From: Bog-1198 sp963727045
Lineage (GTDB): Bacteria > Pseudomonadota > Gammaproteobacteria > Steroidobacterales > Steroidobacteraceae
Assembly (NCBI GenBank): GCA_963727045.1
Contig: CAVSES010000001.1
Location: forward strand, 744,001 to 808,000
DNA: 64,000 nt
Direction of reading: 5' to 3'
Shown: positions 25,478 through 34,927 of the stretch, piece by piece
How positions within the stretch are numbered: position 1 is the stretch's first letter
Layout of the letters: each line of letters begins with the position of its first letter
Notes under the pieces: generated by a model
Seen by the model: only the letters and a program-made list of their open reading frames with translations
What the model was told of the DNA's origin: nothing
Database searches by the model: none
Position numbers and translations under genes: made by a program

Positions 25478-26464
25478 ATGAGCAAAGTGGTGCGATTTCA
25501 TGAGCACGGAGGGCCGGAGAAGCTTCGGATCGAGGAACTCGATGTCGGTGGTCCCGGTCCCGGCGAGGTCCGAATTCGGGTCGAGGCCATCGGTCTGAAC
25601 CGCTCGGAGGCGATGTTTCGCGCGGGAGTCTATCTGCAAGTGCCGAAGTTTCCGTCGCTCATCGGCTACGAAGGCGTCGGCGTCGTAGAAGCGCTCGGAG
25701 CCGAGGTGCAGGGCTTTTCGGCCGGTGACCGGGTGTGCGTCATGCCCAACTACCGTCTCGGGGAATATGGCCTGTATGGGGAGCATGCCATCGTTCCGGC
25801 ACGCAGCCTCATTGCGCCGCCGCCCGGTCTCACCGTCGTCGAAGCCGCCTCGATCTGGATGCAGTATTTTACCGCGCTCGCGATCTATGAGGTTGCGCAC
25901 GCGGCGGTGGGCGACGCCATCCTCATACGCGCGGCCTCGAGCAGTGTCGGTCTCGCCGCGATTCAGCTTGCCAATTGGGCCGGCGCTGTCCCAATTGCGG
26001 CCACCCGCAGCGGCGCCAAGAGTGCGGCACTCAAAGCGCAGGGTGCGAAACACGTGATTGCAACGGATGAGTCGGATCTTGTCGGGGAGGTGCGGCACAT
26101 CACCGGCGGCAGGGGCGCGCGCATCGTGTTCGATCCGGTGGGGGGTCCTGAGGTTGATGCCCTCGCGCAGGCGGCCGCCGAGGAAGGAATCATCATCATT
26201 TACGGCGGCCTGAGCGGCCGGCCGACCCCTTACCCGCACTGGCCGGCAGCGTTGAAGGGGCTGTCTCTGCGCGGTTGGGTCGCTTCCTCAATCTGGAACA
26301 GACCCGAGCGGTTTGCACGCAACCGGGATTTGATACTGTTCGGCCTCGCAGAAGGGCGCCTGAAGCCGGTCATCGCCAAAACCTTCCCGCTGGGGCAGAT
26401 CGTGGAAGCGCACCGTTATCTCGAATCGAATCAGCAGGTCGGCAAGATTGTCGTTACCGTCTGA
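25478..26464 (+). CDS. Zinc-independent MDR/quinone oxidoreductase family protein
   Basis: The 328-residue protein starts at the ATG 7 nt after AAAGGA. It has the GroES-like N-terminal domain (GPGEVRIRVEAIGLNRSE) and a Rossmann domain with ASSSVGLAAIQLANWAGA, a variant of the AxxGxVG nucleotide site. The zinc-ligand cysteines of alcohol dehydrogenases are absent, which points to a zeta-crystallin-like NADPH:quinone or enone reductase. It ends 17 bp from the convergent SRAP gene. Confidence 0.85.
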   Translation: MSKVVRFHEHGGPEKLRIEELDVGGPGPGEVRIRVEAIGLNRSEAMFRAGVYLQVPKFPSLIGYEGVGVVEALGAEVQGFSAGDRVCVMPNYRLGEYGLYGEHAIVPARSLIAPPPGLTVVEAASIWMQYFTALAIYEVAHAAVGDAILIRAASSSVGLAAIQLANWAGAVPIAATRSGAKSAALKAQGAKHVIATDESDLVGEVRHITGGRGARIVFDPVGGPEVDALAQAAAEEGIIIIYGGLSGRPTPYPHWPAALKGLSLRGWVASSIWNRPERFARNRDLILFGLAEGRLKPVIAKTFPLGQIVEAHRYLESNQQVGKIVVTV

Positions 26465-26481
26465 ACGACCTTGCGGGCGCG

Positions 26482-27168
26482 TCAGCCCGGCGTCACGGGC
26501 TCGAGCAGCGACGGGCTGTCGTTCTTGGGGGTGTTGACCATGGTGCTGACTTCGTAGGCGATCATTTCGCTGTCGCCATATTGCCTCAGCACCCCGCGCG
26601 CTTCGTCGACCGACCCGTTGAGCCATACTGCATAATCCTCGCGCCTCAGGATGGCCGGCATCCTGTGCGGATTGTTGCCTGCGTTGTGAATCTCCCGCAT
26701 CAACTCATTTCCGGGCATCGTGATGTGCACGCAGCTCTCGATCGCGGCGCCGTCTGCCTTGAATGACCTGTCCCACAATGCCGCAAACGCGAAGATCGGC
26801 TGATTCCTCAAATGGATGTAGTAAGGCGCCTTTCGGCCCGCCGCGTCCACGTGCCACTCGTAGAATCCGGCGGCCACCTGCAGACAGCGCTGGCCGCGCT
26901 TCCACGGCTCGCGGTATGCAGCGGCGGTCTCAACTGTCTCTATTCGCGCGTTGATGGTTGAATACTTGCCCGCCTCGCCGCGGGCGAAGAACGGGATCAG
27001 TCCCCAGCGCAAGCGGATTCCCTGACGCTCTCCGCCCACACTGCGCACGACCGGCACCAGCTGTGTAGGGGCTACGTTGTAGCAGGCCGGGAACTGCCAT
27101 TCGGTGCGGACGAGATTGAACTCGCGCTCGATCGAAGCCTCGTCCGGTGACACATATCTGCCGCACAT
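26482..27168 (-). CDS. yedK: SRAP-family abasic-site DNA-protein crosslinking protein (YedK/HMCES)
   Basis: The 228-residue protein starts MCGRYV, placing the catalytic cysteine at position 2 so that it becomes N-terminal after methionine removal. Other family residues are visible: the PxYNVAPTQ block (CYNVAPTQL), the active glutamate in AAGFYEWH, and the histidine in NNPHRMPAIL. The protein forms a stable thiazolidine link to abasic sites in single-stranded DNA and protects them. In E. coli the gene is called SOS-associated; no LexA box was recognised here. It is divergent from the ABC exporter. Confidence 0.92.
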   Translation of the reverse strand: MCGRYVSPDEASIEREFNLVRTEWQFPACYNVAPTQLVPVVRSVGGERQGIRLRWGLIPFFARGEAGKYSTINARIETVETAAAYREPWKRGQRCLQVAAGFYEWHVDAAGRKAPYYIHLRNQPIFAFAALWDRSFKADGAAIESCVHITMPGNELMREIHNAGNNPHRMPAILRREDYAVWLNGSVDEARGVLRQYGDSEMIAYEVSTMVNTPKNDSPSLLEPVTPG

Positions 27169-27272
27169 CGGTGAAATCCTCGCACTCGCCAGGGTTCGGC
27201 GCAAGGTCCGCGCATTCGGTCAAATCGTGAATGGTAAGATGCGTGAGGTCACGGCCGCCGGAGCGTCGCAGA

Positions 27273-29162
27273 TTGTTCCGCTACTTCGAAAAACTCGTGT
27301 CGCCCTATCCGGACGCGGCGCCACCCGCATTGCCCAGGGGATTCTTCGCGTTTCTGTGGGCCTGCGCGCGCGGCGCGCGGCGCTACATAGTGGCGATGAC
27401 CCTGTTCACCGCTGCGATCGGAGTGTTCGAGGCTTTGCTTTTCAGCATGTTGGGTCATGTCGTCGATTGGCTCGCGAAGGTTGAACCGTCACGGCTCTGG
27501 ACCGAGCAACGCGGGCATCTCTTGTGGCTGACTGCCGTCCTCGCGGGGAGCACCGCGCTGGTCGGCCTGCAGAGCCTGCTCAAGCAGCAGACGCTTGCCG
27601 GCAATTTCGCCATGCGATTGAGGTGGAACTTCCATCGCAACATGCTCGCGCAGAGCTTGAGTTTTTATCACGACGAATTCGCCGGCCGGGTGGCGGCCAA
27701 GCTCATGCAGACGGCGCTCGCCGTACGCGACACGTGGATGATACTCGCGGACATCCTGGTGTTCGTCGTCATTTATTTCGTCACGATCGCGCTGGTCGTC
27801 GGCAGCTTTCATCTGTGGCTGCTGGTGCCGTTCATGGGGTGGCTCGCGATCTACTTGCTGGCCATCAGCTACTTCGTACCGCGCTTGGGCGCGGTCGCCA
27901 TGGCGCAGGCCGATGCCCGTTCGATGATGACGGGGCGCATCACCGACGCCTATACCAACATAACGACAGTCAAGTTGTTCTCGCACACCAGGCGCGAGGC
28001 GGGCTACGTGCAGTCCGCGATGGCTGAGTTCCTTGAGACCGTGTATCGGCAGATGCGGATGGTGACCGGGTTCGAGATCGTCAATCACGCTCTGAGCATG
28101 GGATTGATCGCCAGCACCGCCGGGGTGACCCTGTGGCTATGGACCCGAGGGCAGGTTGGAATCGGGGCGGTGGCGGCGGCGACGGCCATGGCATTGAGGC
28201 TCAACGGGATATCACACTGGGTGATGTGGGAAATGGCGTCGCTGTTCGAGCAGATCGGCACGGTGCAAGACGGCATCAATACGCTGGCGAGATCGCCCAC
28301 GGTGCTGGACTGCCCCGATGCGCAGCCGCTCAAGGTTACCCGCGGCGACATACGCTTCGAGCAGGTGAGTTTTTCCTATGGGCAGGCGAGTCCGGCGCTG
28401 CCGGTCATCGACAATCTCAATCTGCACATACGCCCGGGCGAGAAGATCGGATTGGTGGGACGTTCCGGCGCCGGCAAGAGCACGATCGTCAATTTGCTCC
28501 TGCGCTTCTATGACATCCCGCACGGCCGGGTCCTGATCGACGGCCAGGACATCGCGAGAGCGACGCAAGACAGTCTGCGCGCCCAGATCGGCATGGTGAC
28601 GCAGGATACGTCATTGCTGCACCGATCCGTGAGCGACAACATCCGCTACGGGCGGCCGGAGGCCGAATCCCAGGAGATGATTTCCGCGGCCAAGCGCGCC
28701 GAGGCGCACGATTTCATCGTCACGCTCTCCGACGCGAACGGACGCACCGGCTACGATGCCCATGTGGGCGAGCGCGGCGTCAAGTTGAGCGGCGGCCAGC
28801 GGCAGCGCATCGCCATCGCCAGGGTCATGCTGAAGGACGCGCCGATCCTGCTTCTCGACGAAGCGACCAGCGCGCTCGACAGCGAGGTGGAGGCGGCCAT
28901 CCAGCAGAGCCTCAACCGGCTGATGGAGGGCAAAACCGTCGTGGCCATCGCGCATCGGCTGTCGACGATCGCCGCGATGGACCGGCTGATTGTGCTCGAC
29001 AAGGGCCGGGTGGTCGAGGAGGGCACACATTATTCTTTGCTGGCACAGGGTGGTCTGTACGCGCGACTTTGGACCCATCAAAGCGGCGGATTCCTCGGCG
29101 AGGACACGGATGAGGCGGGTCCCCGGCGTCAAATCTCCGCGGCCACCTTGAGTCCCTCGTAA
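27273..29162 (+). CDS. ABC exporter, fused membrane and ATPase domains
   Basis: The 629-residue half-transporter is read from TTG (LFRYFEKLVSPYP), preceded by GGAG with 9 nt spacing; an upstream ATG at 27231 would add an arginine-rich tail. Six membrane helices occupy about residues 35-310. The ATPase domain has Walker A GRSGAGKST (~400), signature LSGGQRQR (~505), Walker B ILLLDEATS (~525) and the H-loop AHRLST. The beginning FRYFEKLVSPY is typical of a subgroup of multidrug/lipid exporters often annotated as MsbA-like. The substrate is unknown. It overlaps the convergent flavoprotein gene by 34 bp. Confidence 0.88.
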   Translation: MFRYFEKLVSPYPDAAPPALPRGFFAFLWACARGARRYIVAMTLFTAAIGVFEALLFSMLGHVVDWLAKVEPSRLWTEQRGHLLWLTAVLAGSTALVGLQSLLKQQTLAGNFAMRLRWNFHRNMLAQSLSFYHDEFAGRVAAKLMQTALAVRDTWMILADILVFVVIYFVTIALVVGSFHLWLLVPFMGWLAIYLLAISYFVPRLGAVAMAQADARSMMTGRITDAYTNITTVKLFSHTRREAGYVQSAMAEFLETVYRQMRMVTGFEIVNHALSMGLIASTAGVTLWLWTRGQVGIGAVAAATAMALRLNGISHWVMWEMASLFEQIGTVQDGINTLARSPTVLDCPDAQPLKVTRGDIRFEQVSFSYGQASPALPVIDNLNLHIRPGEKIGLVGRSGAGKSTIVNLLLRFYDIPHGRVLIDGQDIARATQDSLRAQIGMVTQDTSLLHRSVSDNIRYGRPEAESQEMISAAKRAEAHDFIVTLSDANGRTGYDAHVGERGVKLSGGQRQRIAIARVMLKDAPILLLDEATSALDSEVEAAIQQSLNRLMEGKTVVAIAHRLSTIAAMDRLIVLDKGRVVEEGTHYSLLAQGGLYARLWTHQSGGFLGEDTDEAGPRRQISAATLSPS

Positions 29163-31081
29163 ACGGCTTCCTCGGCGGTGCGCGGCGATGCCGCGTCGCC
29201 GATGACGTGAACTTCGATGCCGAGGCCCTGCAGCGCATCGGAGAGATCATCCACCGGCATGTGACCGGAGCAAAGCACCAGCGTGTCGACGTTCTCGATG
29301 ACCACGGCCTCGCCGCTGCTCGTGTGCTGCAGATAGACGCTGTCCGAGTCGCTTCCGTACAGGCGCATGTAAGTCAACACCTTGACTCCCAGTTTGTGCA
29401 GTTCTGCTGCGGATTGATCGCGGACGTACAGGGGCAGCGTTTCCCCGGCGGCGATGCCGTTGACGGCGAGCCGCACGGATCTTCCCTGTTGCGCCAGATG
29501 CTCGGCGATGCCGATGCCGATCCAATCGGCGCGCCAGTCGATGACGACGACGCTCTGGCCGGCCGTTTCCTGGCCGAGCAACAACTGCCAGGCATTCACG
29601 ATCTGCAATGCTCCTTCCTGCGGAAAACTGGGCCGAAAGGGCTTGGCGCCGGTGGCGATCAATACCGCATCCGGCGCCGACTGCGCGATCATCGCGGGGT
29701 TCACCCGGGTATTCCGGAGGATCTTCACCCCCGCCAACGCCATCTCGCGTTCGAGGTTCGTGATGATGCCGCCGAACTCCGCCCGGCCAGGCAGCATCTG
29801 AGCGAGCAGCGCCTGGCCACCGAGGCGCCGCTCCGCCTCATAGAGAGCGGTGTGATGGCCGCGCTCGGCAGCGATTGCCGCCGCCTTCATGCCGGCGGGT
29901 CCGCCGCCGATGACCATGATCTTTTTGCGCCGGGAGGCGTGAGAAAGAGCACCGAAGCGCAGCTCGCGCCCGCTGACCGGATTCTGGATGCAGGAAATCG
30001 GAAATCCCTTGTGGAAATGGCCGATACAGGCCTGGTTGCATGCGATGCAGGCGCGGATGTCCTCGAGCGCTCCGCGCGCAGTCTTGTTCGGCATCTCCGG
30101 GTCGCTGATCAGTGCCCGGGTCATGCCGCACACGTCGGCGTGAGCGGCGGCAATGATCGCCTCGGCGTCCTGCGGTTGATTGATGCGGCCGGTGACGAAA
30201 ACCGGGATGCGCGATTGCCGCTTGATGCGCGCGGCATGGGGAACGACATAGCCGGTCTTGAAGGTCATGGGAGGCACTATATGAATGGCGCCTCCGAGGC
30301 TCGCTGAGGTGCCGGCGGTGACGTGCACGTAGTCAATGCTGTCGCCGAGACGCGCCACCGCCTCGAGCGCTTCAACTTCGGTCAACCCCTGTTCGTCGAG
30401 TTCTGATCCGGAAATGCGCAATCCGACCACGAAATTCTCCGTCACCTTGGCGCGGATGTCGGAAATCACCTCGCGAAGGAACCGCAACCGGCCGTCGAGA
30501 TCGCCTCCGTAGGCGTCCTCGCGCAAATTGACGCGGGGATTCAAGAACTGCGCGGGCAGGTAGCCGTGGCTCGCGACGATCTCCACGCCGTCGAGTCCCG
30601 CCGCCTGCATGCGCCGAGCCGCATCGCCGTAGCCGTGCACGATGGCGTCGATCATGCTCTGCCTCAGCGGCCGGGGCATCACATGAAACCGCTCGTTCGG
30701 TATGGAGGAGGGTGCGTATGCAACGCTGAGCAATCCCCCGTCCGCCTCTGCAATTTCACGGCCGGGATGGAACAGCTGCGCGAACAATACGGTGCCGAAG
30801 CGGTGCACCGCTTCGGCAACCATGCGGTACCCGGCAATCGAAGCATCGTCCGTCGCCATCAGGACATGATTGGTGTAGCGCGCGGTTTCGTGCACGCCCG
30901 ATACCTGCAGCACGATCAATCCCACGCCGCCGCGCGCACGGGCCTCCTGATAGGCCACGAGCGGTGCATTGACCGTGCCGTCCGTCGGCAGAGTCGTGTC
31001 ATGGCCGCTCGACATGATCCTGTTCTTGAGCGTGCAGCCGCGGATGCGCAGCGGCTGCAGGAGATGAGAAAATCCGGTCAT
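29129..31081 (-). CDS. OYE-family FMN / 4Fe-4S / FAD oxidoreductase (TMADH or dienoyl-CoA reductase type)
   Basis: The 650-residue protein is a three-part flavoenzyme. Residues 1-335 form the FMN TIM barrel (QLFHPGRE, SHGYLPAQFLNPRVNLREDAYGG). The 4Fe-4S cluster binds C345, C348, C352 and C364. From 387 there is a dinucleotide domain starting MVIGGGPAGMKAAAIA. The architecture is that of trimethylamine dehydrogenase, N-methylproline demethylase and 2,4-dienoyl-CoA reductase; the exact substrate is undecided, but demethylation of a methylated amine is plausible given the window's amine genes. Start ATG follows CGAGGC. It is divergent from the MFS gene. Confidence 0.88.
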   Translation of the reverse strand: MTGFSHLLQPLRIRGCTLKNRIMSSGHDTTLPTDGTVNAPLVAYQEARARGGVGLIVLQVSGVHETARYTNHVLMATDDASIAGYRMVAEAVHRFGTVLFAQLFHPGREIAEADGGLLSVAYAPSSIPNERFHVMPRPLRQSMIDAIVHGYGDAARRMQAAGLDGVEIVASHGYLPAQFLNPRVNLREDAYGGDLDGRLRFLREVISDIRAKVTENFVVGLRISGSELDEQGLTEVEALEAVARLGDSIDYVHVTAGTSASLGGAIHIVPPMTFKTGYVVPHAARIKRQSRIPVFVTGRINQPQDAEAIIAAAHADVCGMTRALISDPEMPNKTARGALEDIRACIACNQACIGHFHKGFPISCIQNPVSGRELRFGALSHASRRKKIMVIGGGPAGMKAAAIAAERGHHTALYEAERRLGGQALLAQMLPGRAEFGGIITNLEREMALAGVKILRNTRVNPAMIAQSAPDAVLIATGAKPFRPSFPQEGALQIVNAWQLLLGQETAGQSVVVIDWRADWIGIGIAEHLAQQGRSVRLAVNGIAAGETLPLYVRDQSAAELHKLGVKVLTYMRLYGSDSDSVYLQHTSSGEAVVIENVDTLVLCSGHMPVDDLSDALQGLGIEVHVIGDAASPRTAEEAVYEGLKVAAEI

Positions 31082-31157
31082 GCCTCGATTGTAATCGAAA
31101 TTCGCGCCTCGCCTCGCCGCGCGTTTTCCTCTACCATTAGCGCTACCCACCCGCAAA

Positions 31158-32477
31158 ATGAACTTCGCAACCTTTCGTACATGGCTGCCGGATCGGTGGC
31201 TGAACCGCTTCGCGCTTGCGCCCACCGATCTCTTGCGCGACGCGACCTACCGGCGGCTGTGGACGTCGATTTTGATCTCCTCTTTCGGAGGCCAGGTCAC
31301 TCTCCTGGCTCTGCCGCTGACGGCAGCCGTACTGATGCGCGCCGCTCCGACGCAGATGGGCCTGTTGACGGCGATGGAAATTGTGCCCTTCGTGCTGTTC
31401 TCACTGCCGGCGGGCGTGTGGCTGGACCGCGTGCGGAAATTGCCGGTGTACGTGGTCGGCGAATTGTCGATCGCATTCGCCGTGGCGACCGTGCCGGTGG
31501 CCTGGTGGTTCGGTTGGCTGTCGATGCACTGGCTCTATTTCGTCGGATTTTTGATCGGCGCGGTGAACACGACCGCCGGCAGCGCGGCGCAAATCGTCCT
31601 GACGCAGATCGTGCCCCGCGAGCGCCTGGTGGAGGCACACGCCAAGAACGCTCTCGCGAATTCGGCGGCAGAGGTGACCGGACCCGGCGCGGCGGGCGCG
31701 CTGATCAAACTCACCGGTGCGCCGCTCGCACTGCTGGCGGACGCCCTATTATTGTCGATTTCGGCATCGATTCTCCGCGGCGTTCCGGTGGCCGAAAATC
31801 CGGTCGCCAAACACACTGCCTTCTGGACCGCCATGCGGGAGGGCCTGAACTTCGTTCGCGGCCACCGGCTGCTGGTGACGATGGCGACGTGCGTCGGCGC
31901 ATGGCAGATGTGCAACCAGTCGGCAACGGTCGTGCAGATCTTGTTTGCCACCCGCCAGCTCGGACTGTCGGAGAGGGGAGTGGGTTTGAGCTATGTGGCG
32001 CTCGGACTCGGCACGGTTCTCGCCAGCGCGACCGGGCATCGCGTGGTGCGCCGTCTCGGACCCGGTCCGACATTGGTTCTCGGATTCGCCGTCTCCGGCA
32101 GCGGCTGGCTGCTGCTCAGCGTTGCGCCTTTGAACGCCTTCGGCATCGCCGCCTATGCGTTGATGCTGTTGATGTTCGGCGTGGGAGCGGTATTCATCTT
32201 CATCAATTTTCTTTCGCTGCGCCAGTCCGTCACACCGGCGCCGATGCTCGGTCGAATGACCAGCACCATGCGCTGGCTCATTTTGATACCCGCGGGACCG
32301 GGCGCCCTGCTCGGCGGCTGGCTCGGCGAGCACCTGGGTCTGCGGGTCGCCCTGGGATTCGCCGGCGGCACGGCGCTGATGTTGGCGGCCGTGGCGTGGC
32401 GGCTCCCGGTGATTCGCAGCATCACCACATTGCCGACTCTTAAGGACGAGGCCATAACACCGTTTTCCGCAGACTGA
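31158..32477 (+). CDS. MFS transporter (EntS/MFS_3-type)
   Basis: The 439-residue protein has about 12 membrane segments with the family opening LLRDATYRRLWTSILISSFGGQVTLLALP and the loop motif LPAGVWLDRVRKLPVYVVGE between helices 2 and 3. This matches the MFS_3 group that includes the enterobactin exporter EntS and many putative drug exporters. No siderophore genes are nearby, so the substrate is open. The gene is divergent from the flavoprotein gene with about 75 bp between starts. Confidence 0.85.
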   Translation: MNFATFRTWLPDRWLNRFALAPTDLLRDATYRRLWTSILISSFGGQVTLLALPLTAAVLMRAAPTQMGLLTAMEIVPFVLFSLPAGVWLDRVRKLPVYVVGELSIAFAVATVPVAWWFGWLSMHWLYFVGFLIGAVNTTAGSAAQIVLTQIVPRERLVEAHAKNALANSAAEVTGPGAAGALIKLTGAPLALLADALLLSISASILRGVPVAENPVAKHTAFWTAMREGLNFVRGHRLLVTMATCVGAWQMCNQSATVVQILFATRQLGLSERGVGLSYVALGLGTVLASATGHRVVRRLGPGPTLVLGFAVSGSGWLLLSVAPLNAFGIAAYALMLLMFGVGAVFIFINFLSLRQSVTPAPMLGRMTSTMRWLILIPAGPGALLGGWLGEHLGLRVALGFAGGTALMLAAVAWRLPVIRSITTLPTLKDEAITPFSAD

Positions 32478-32647
32478 TCAACGGGTTGAGGAAACCTCGA
32501 TGATTGGACTATGCGGCGCAGTCCTACAGACTCGGAATCACCGTCAACCCACGGTCTCCGCCGGCGAGATCATGATCTCGGGCAGCGGAACGAACGCGCG
32601 CCTGGTCGACTTGGTCGCCGCGGTGGACCTGGTCAGCGCGAAAGCTC

Positions 32648-33379
32648 CTACGTTCCCGGGCCGCTCGGATCGCCGGGCGCCTGGATCCACCCTGGGGTGA
32701 CGAATCGGTACACCAGGGCACCGATCGCCCCGCCCAGCAGCGGCGCCGCCCAGAAGAGCCACAGCTGCGACAGTGCCCAACCCTGGATGAATACTGCAGG
32801 GCCGGTGCTTCGCGCCGGATTAACAGAAGTATTGGTCACGGGGATGCTGATCAGATGGATCAAGGTGAGGGTGAGCCCGATCGCCAGCGGCGCGAAGCCG
32901 CTGGGGGCTTTTTTGTCGGTGGCGCCCATGATCACGAAAAGGAACACCGAAGTCATGACCACTTCGCAAACGAAGGCGGCGGCCATGTCGTAATTGCCAG
33001 GCGAATGTACGCCGAATCCATTGGCGGCGAGACCCCCGGCCAGCGGATCCGTGCCGTTGCCGCCGGCGATGAACACGAGGATCCGCGCAGCCGCCACGGC
33101 GCCGAGCACCTGCGCGACCCAGTAAGGCAGCATCTCCTTCGCCGCATGACGGCCCCCGACCACCAATCCCAGAGTCACGGCAGGGTTTAGATGGCAACCC
33201 GAGACGTGACCGATCGCGAAGGCCATCGAGACCACGGTGAGACCGAATGCCAGCGACACCCCAAGAAGGCCGATGCCCACATGCGGAAATGCGGCCGCGA
33301 GGACGGCACTCCCGCAGCCGCCGAGAACCAACCAAAAGGTGCCGATGAACTCTGCGGCAAGCTTCCTCGTGAGCGGCAT
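32648..33379 (-). CDS. aqpZ: Aquaporin Z-type water channel
   Basis: The 243-residue protein opens MPLTRKLAAEFIGTFWLVLGGCGSAVLAA, typical of AqpZ, and has six membrane segments and both half-helix NPA motifs in GCHLNPAVT and TSVNPARS. The arginine after the second NPA (NPARS) forms the selectivity filter of water-selective aquaporins. Length agrees with E. coli AqpZ (231). It is monocistronic. The 170 bp on its 3' side hold nothing recognisable. Confidence 0.95.
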   Translation of the reverse strand: MPLTRKLAAEFIGTFWLVLGGCGSAVLAAAFPHVGIGLLGVSLAFGLTVVSMAFAIGHVSGCHLNPAVTLGLVVGGRHAAKEMLPYWVAQVLGAVAAARILVFIAGGNGTDPLAGGLAANGFGVHSPGNYDMAAAFVCEVVMTSVFLFVIMGATDKKAPSGFAPLAIGLTLTLIHLISIPVTNTSVNPARSTGPAVFIQGWALSQLWLFWAAPLLGGAIGALVYRFVTPGWIQAPGDPSGPGT

Positions 33380-33522
33380 ATAACGAGTCCTTGTAGTGTC
33401 TGATTCATTCTTGTGTTTCGGCCGAGAGGCCTGGGCGCAAAAATACCAGACGCGCCGTTTCAAGTTAAACCGGGGAGGCGAATTCCTCCACTCACCAGCT
33501 GGCCCACTGTAAACGTCGATGT

Positions 33523-33557
33523 GCGCAGCCGGCGGTACAAAGTCGCCGGCTGCGCAT
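33523..33557. terminator. Perfect 13-bp hairpin between aqpZ and ccmA
   Basis: TGCGCAGCCGGCG pairs exactly with CGCCGGCTGCGCA around a 9-nt loop. There is no T-tract on either side, so it is not a classical intrinsic terminator. It lies 46 bp upstream of ccmA and could be a 5' leader structure or a barrier to read-through. Confidence 0.45.
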
Positions 33558-33602
33558 GAAAAGGTGGCTTCAACCCTTTGATTTAGTTAAGCTCGCGACC
33601 TC

Positions 33603-34226
33603 ATGAACACCGCAGCCGACGGTCTTAGCGTTGAAAAGGTCCACGTCTGGCGCGGCGATCGCCATGTGCTGAAGGGCGTGAGCCTCACGCTGAGGCCCGG
33701 TCAGCTGCTGCACATCCGCGGACCGAACGGCACCGGCAAGACTACGCTGCTGCGGGTGGTCTGCGGGCTGCTCCGGCCGGAAGACGGGCAGGTCTCTTGG
33801 CTCGGACAGCCGATCTCGAGCGTGCGCTCCGACTATCAGGCCGCGTTCGCGTACGCCTCGCATGAGCCGGCGCTCAAAGGCGACCTGACGGCGCTCGAGA
33901 ACCTTAAGTTCGCCGTGGGTTTGAAACGCCGGGTCACGGCAGGAGAATTGCGCGACAGTTTGGACCGGACCGGCGTCGGGGCGTGCGCCGATCTGCACGC
34001 GCGGGTGTTGTCGGCGGGCCAGCGACGGCGGGTCGCCCTGGCGAGGATTCTGGCCATGAGTGCATCGCTCTGGCTGTTGGATGAGCCGTTTACCAATCTG
34101 GACGGTGCAGGCGCGGATTTGACGGCGGCCTTGCTGCAATCGCACGTGCAGCAGGGTGGCTCCGCACTGGTGGTTGCTCACCATGACCTCCAGATCGGCG
34201 TCGATATGCGGCGTTTGGATCTTTAA
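33603..34226 (+). CDS. ccmA: Haem exporter ATPase CcmA
   Basis: The 207-residue ABC ATPase carries Walker A GPNGTGKTT (about 41-49), a variant signature LSAGQRRR, Walker B LWLLDEPFTNLD and the H-loop VVAHHD. Length and the LSAGQ signature are typical of CcmA, which powers release of CcmE from CcmC. It is the first gene of the ccmABCDEFGHI operon, with ccmB starting 4 bp after its stop. Confidence 0.95.
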   Translation: MNTAADGLSVEKVHVWRGDRHVLKGVSLTLRPGQLLHIRGPNGTGKTTLLRVVCGLLRPEDGQVSWLGQPISSVRSDYQAAFAYASHEPALKGDLTALENLKFAVGLKRRVTAGELRDSLDRTGVGACADLHARVLSAGQRRRVALARILAMSASLWLLDEPFTNLDGAGADLTAALLQSHVQQGGSALVVAHHDLQIGVDMRRLDL

Positions 34227-34230
34227 GGCG

Positions 34231-34911
34231 ATGAACGTCGGTACTTTTGAAGCCTTTGGCCTCATCGTGCGTCGTGAACTATGTCTCAGTTTCCGGCGCC
34301 CGGATCAATTATTGCAACCTTTGGTGTTCTTTTTGATCGTAACTACTTTGTTTCCTCTGGGTTTGAGCCTGCAGTTGTCGCTGCTGCGAGACATGGCCCC
34401 GGGGGTGCTTTGGGTGGCAGCATTGCTGTCGTCCTTGTTGTCGCTGGATTCGCTGTTCAAAAGCGACGCGGACGACGGCACCTTGGATCAGTTGGCGCTC
34501 TGCGGCCAGGGACTGACGGTCATCGTGATCGCAAAAACCTTCGCTCACTGGCTGGTCACGGGCGCGGCGCTGGTACTGGCATCGCCGATCGTCGCGACGG
34601 CGCTCGGCATTCCAGGCAGCGCATTGTCGACCATGATGCTGAGCTTGGTCCTGGGTACGTTGACCTTGAGTTGGTTGGGCGCCATCGGTGCGGCGCTGAC
34701 GGTGGGATTGAAACGCGGCAACGTGCTGCTGTCGCTGATCGTGCTGCCGCTCGCGATGCCGCTGCTGATCTTCGGCGCGGGCGCCACGGACCGTGCGATA
34801 TCGGGCACGAGCGCCGCGGGGGCCTTGTATTTCCTGGCGGCGCTATGCGTGTTCACCTGCACGCTGGCGCCGTTTGCGGCCACCGTGGCGCTGCGCATCA
34901 CGCTTGAATAG
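34231..34911 (+). CDS. ccmB: Haem exporter membrane subunit CcmB
   Basis: The 226-residue protein has six hydrophobic segments and the conserved starts RRELCLSFRRPDQLLQPLVFFLIV and LLSLDSLFKSDADDGTLDQL typical of CcmB. It is the permease partner of CcmA in the cytochrome c maturation ABC complex. The ATG lies 4 bp after ccmA, consistent with translational coupling. Confidence 0.95.
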   Translation: MNVGTFEAFGLIVRRELCLSFRRPDQLLQPLVFFLIVTTLFPLGLSLQLSLLRDMAPGVLWVAALLSSLLSLDSLFKSDADDGTLDQLALCGQGLTVIVIAKTFAHWLVTGAALVLASPIVATALGIPGSALSTMMLSLVLGTLTLSWLGAIGAALTVGLKRGNVLLSLIVLPLAMPLLIFGAGATDRAISGTSAAGALYFLAALCVFTCTLAPFAATVALRITLE

Positions 34912-34927
34912 AGACTGAGAAACGACT

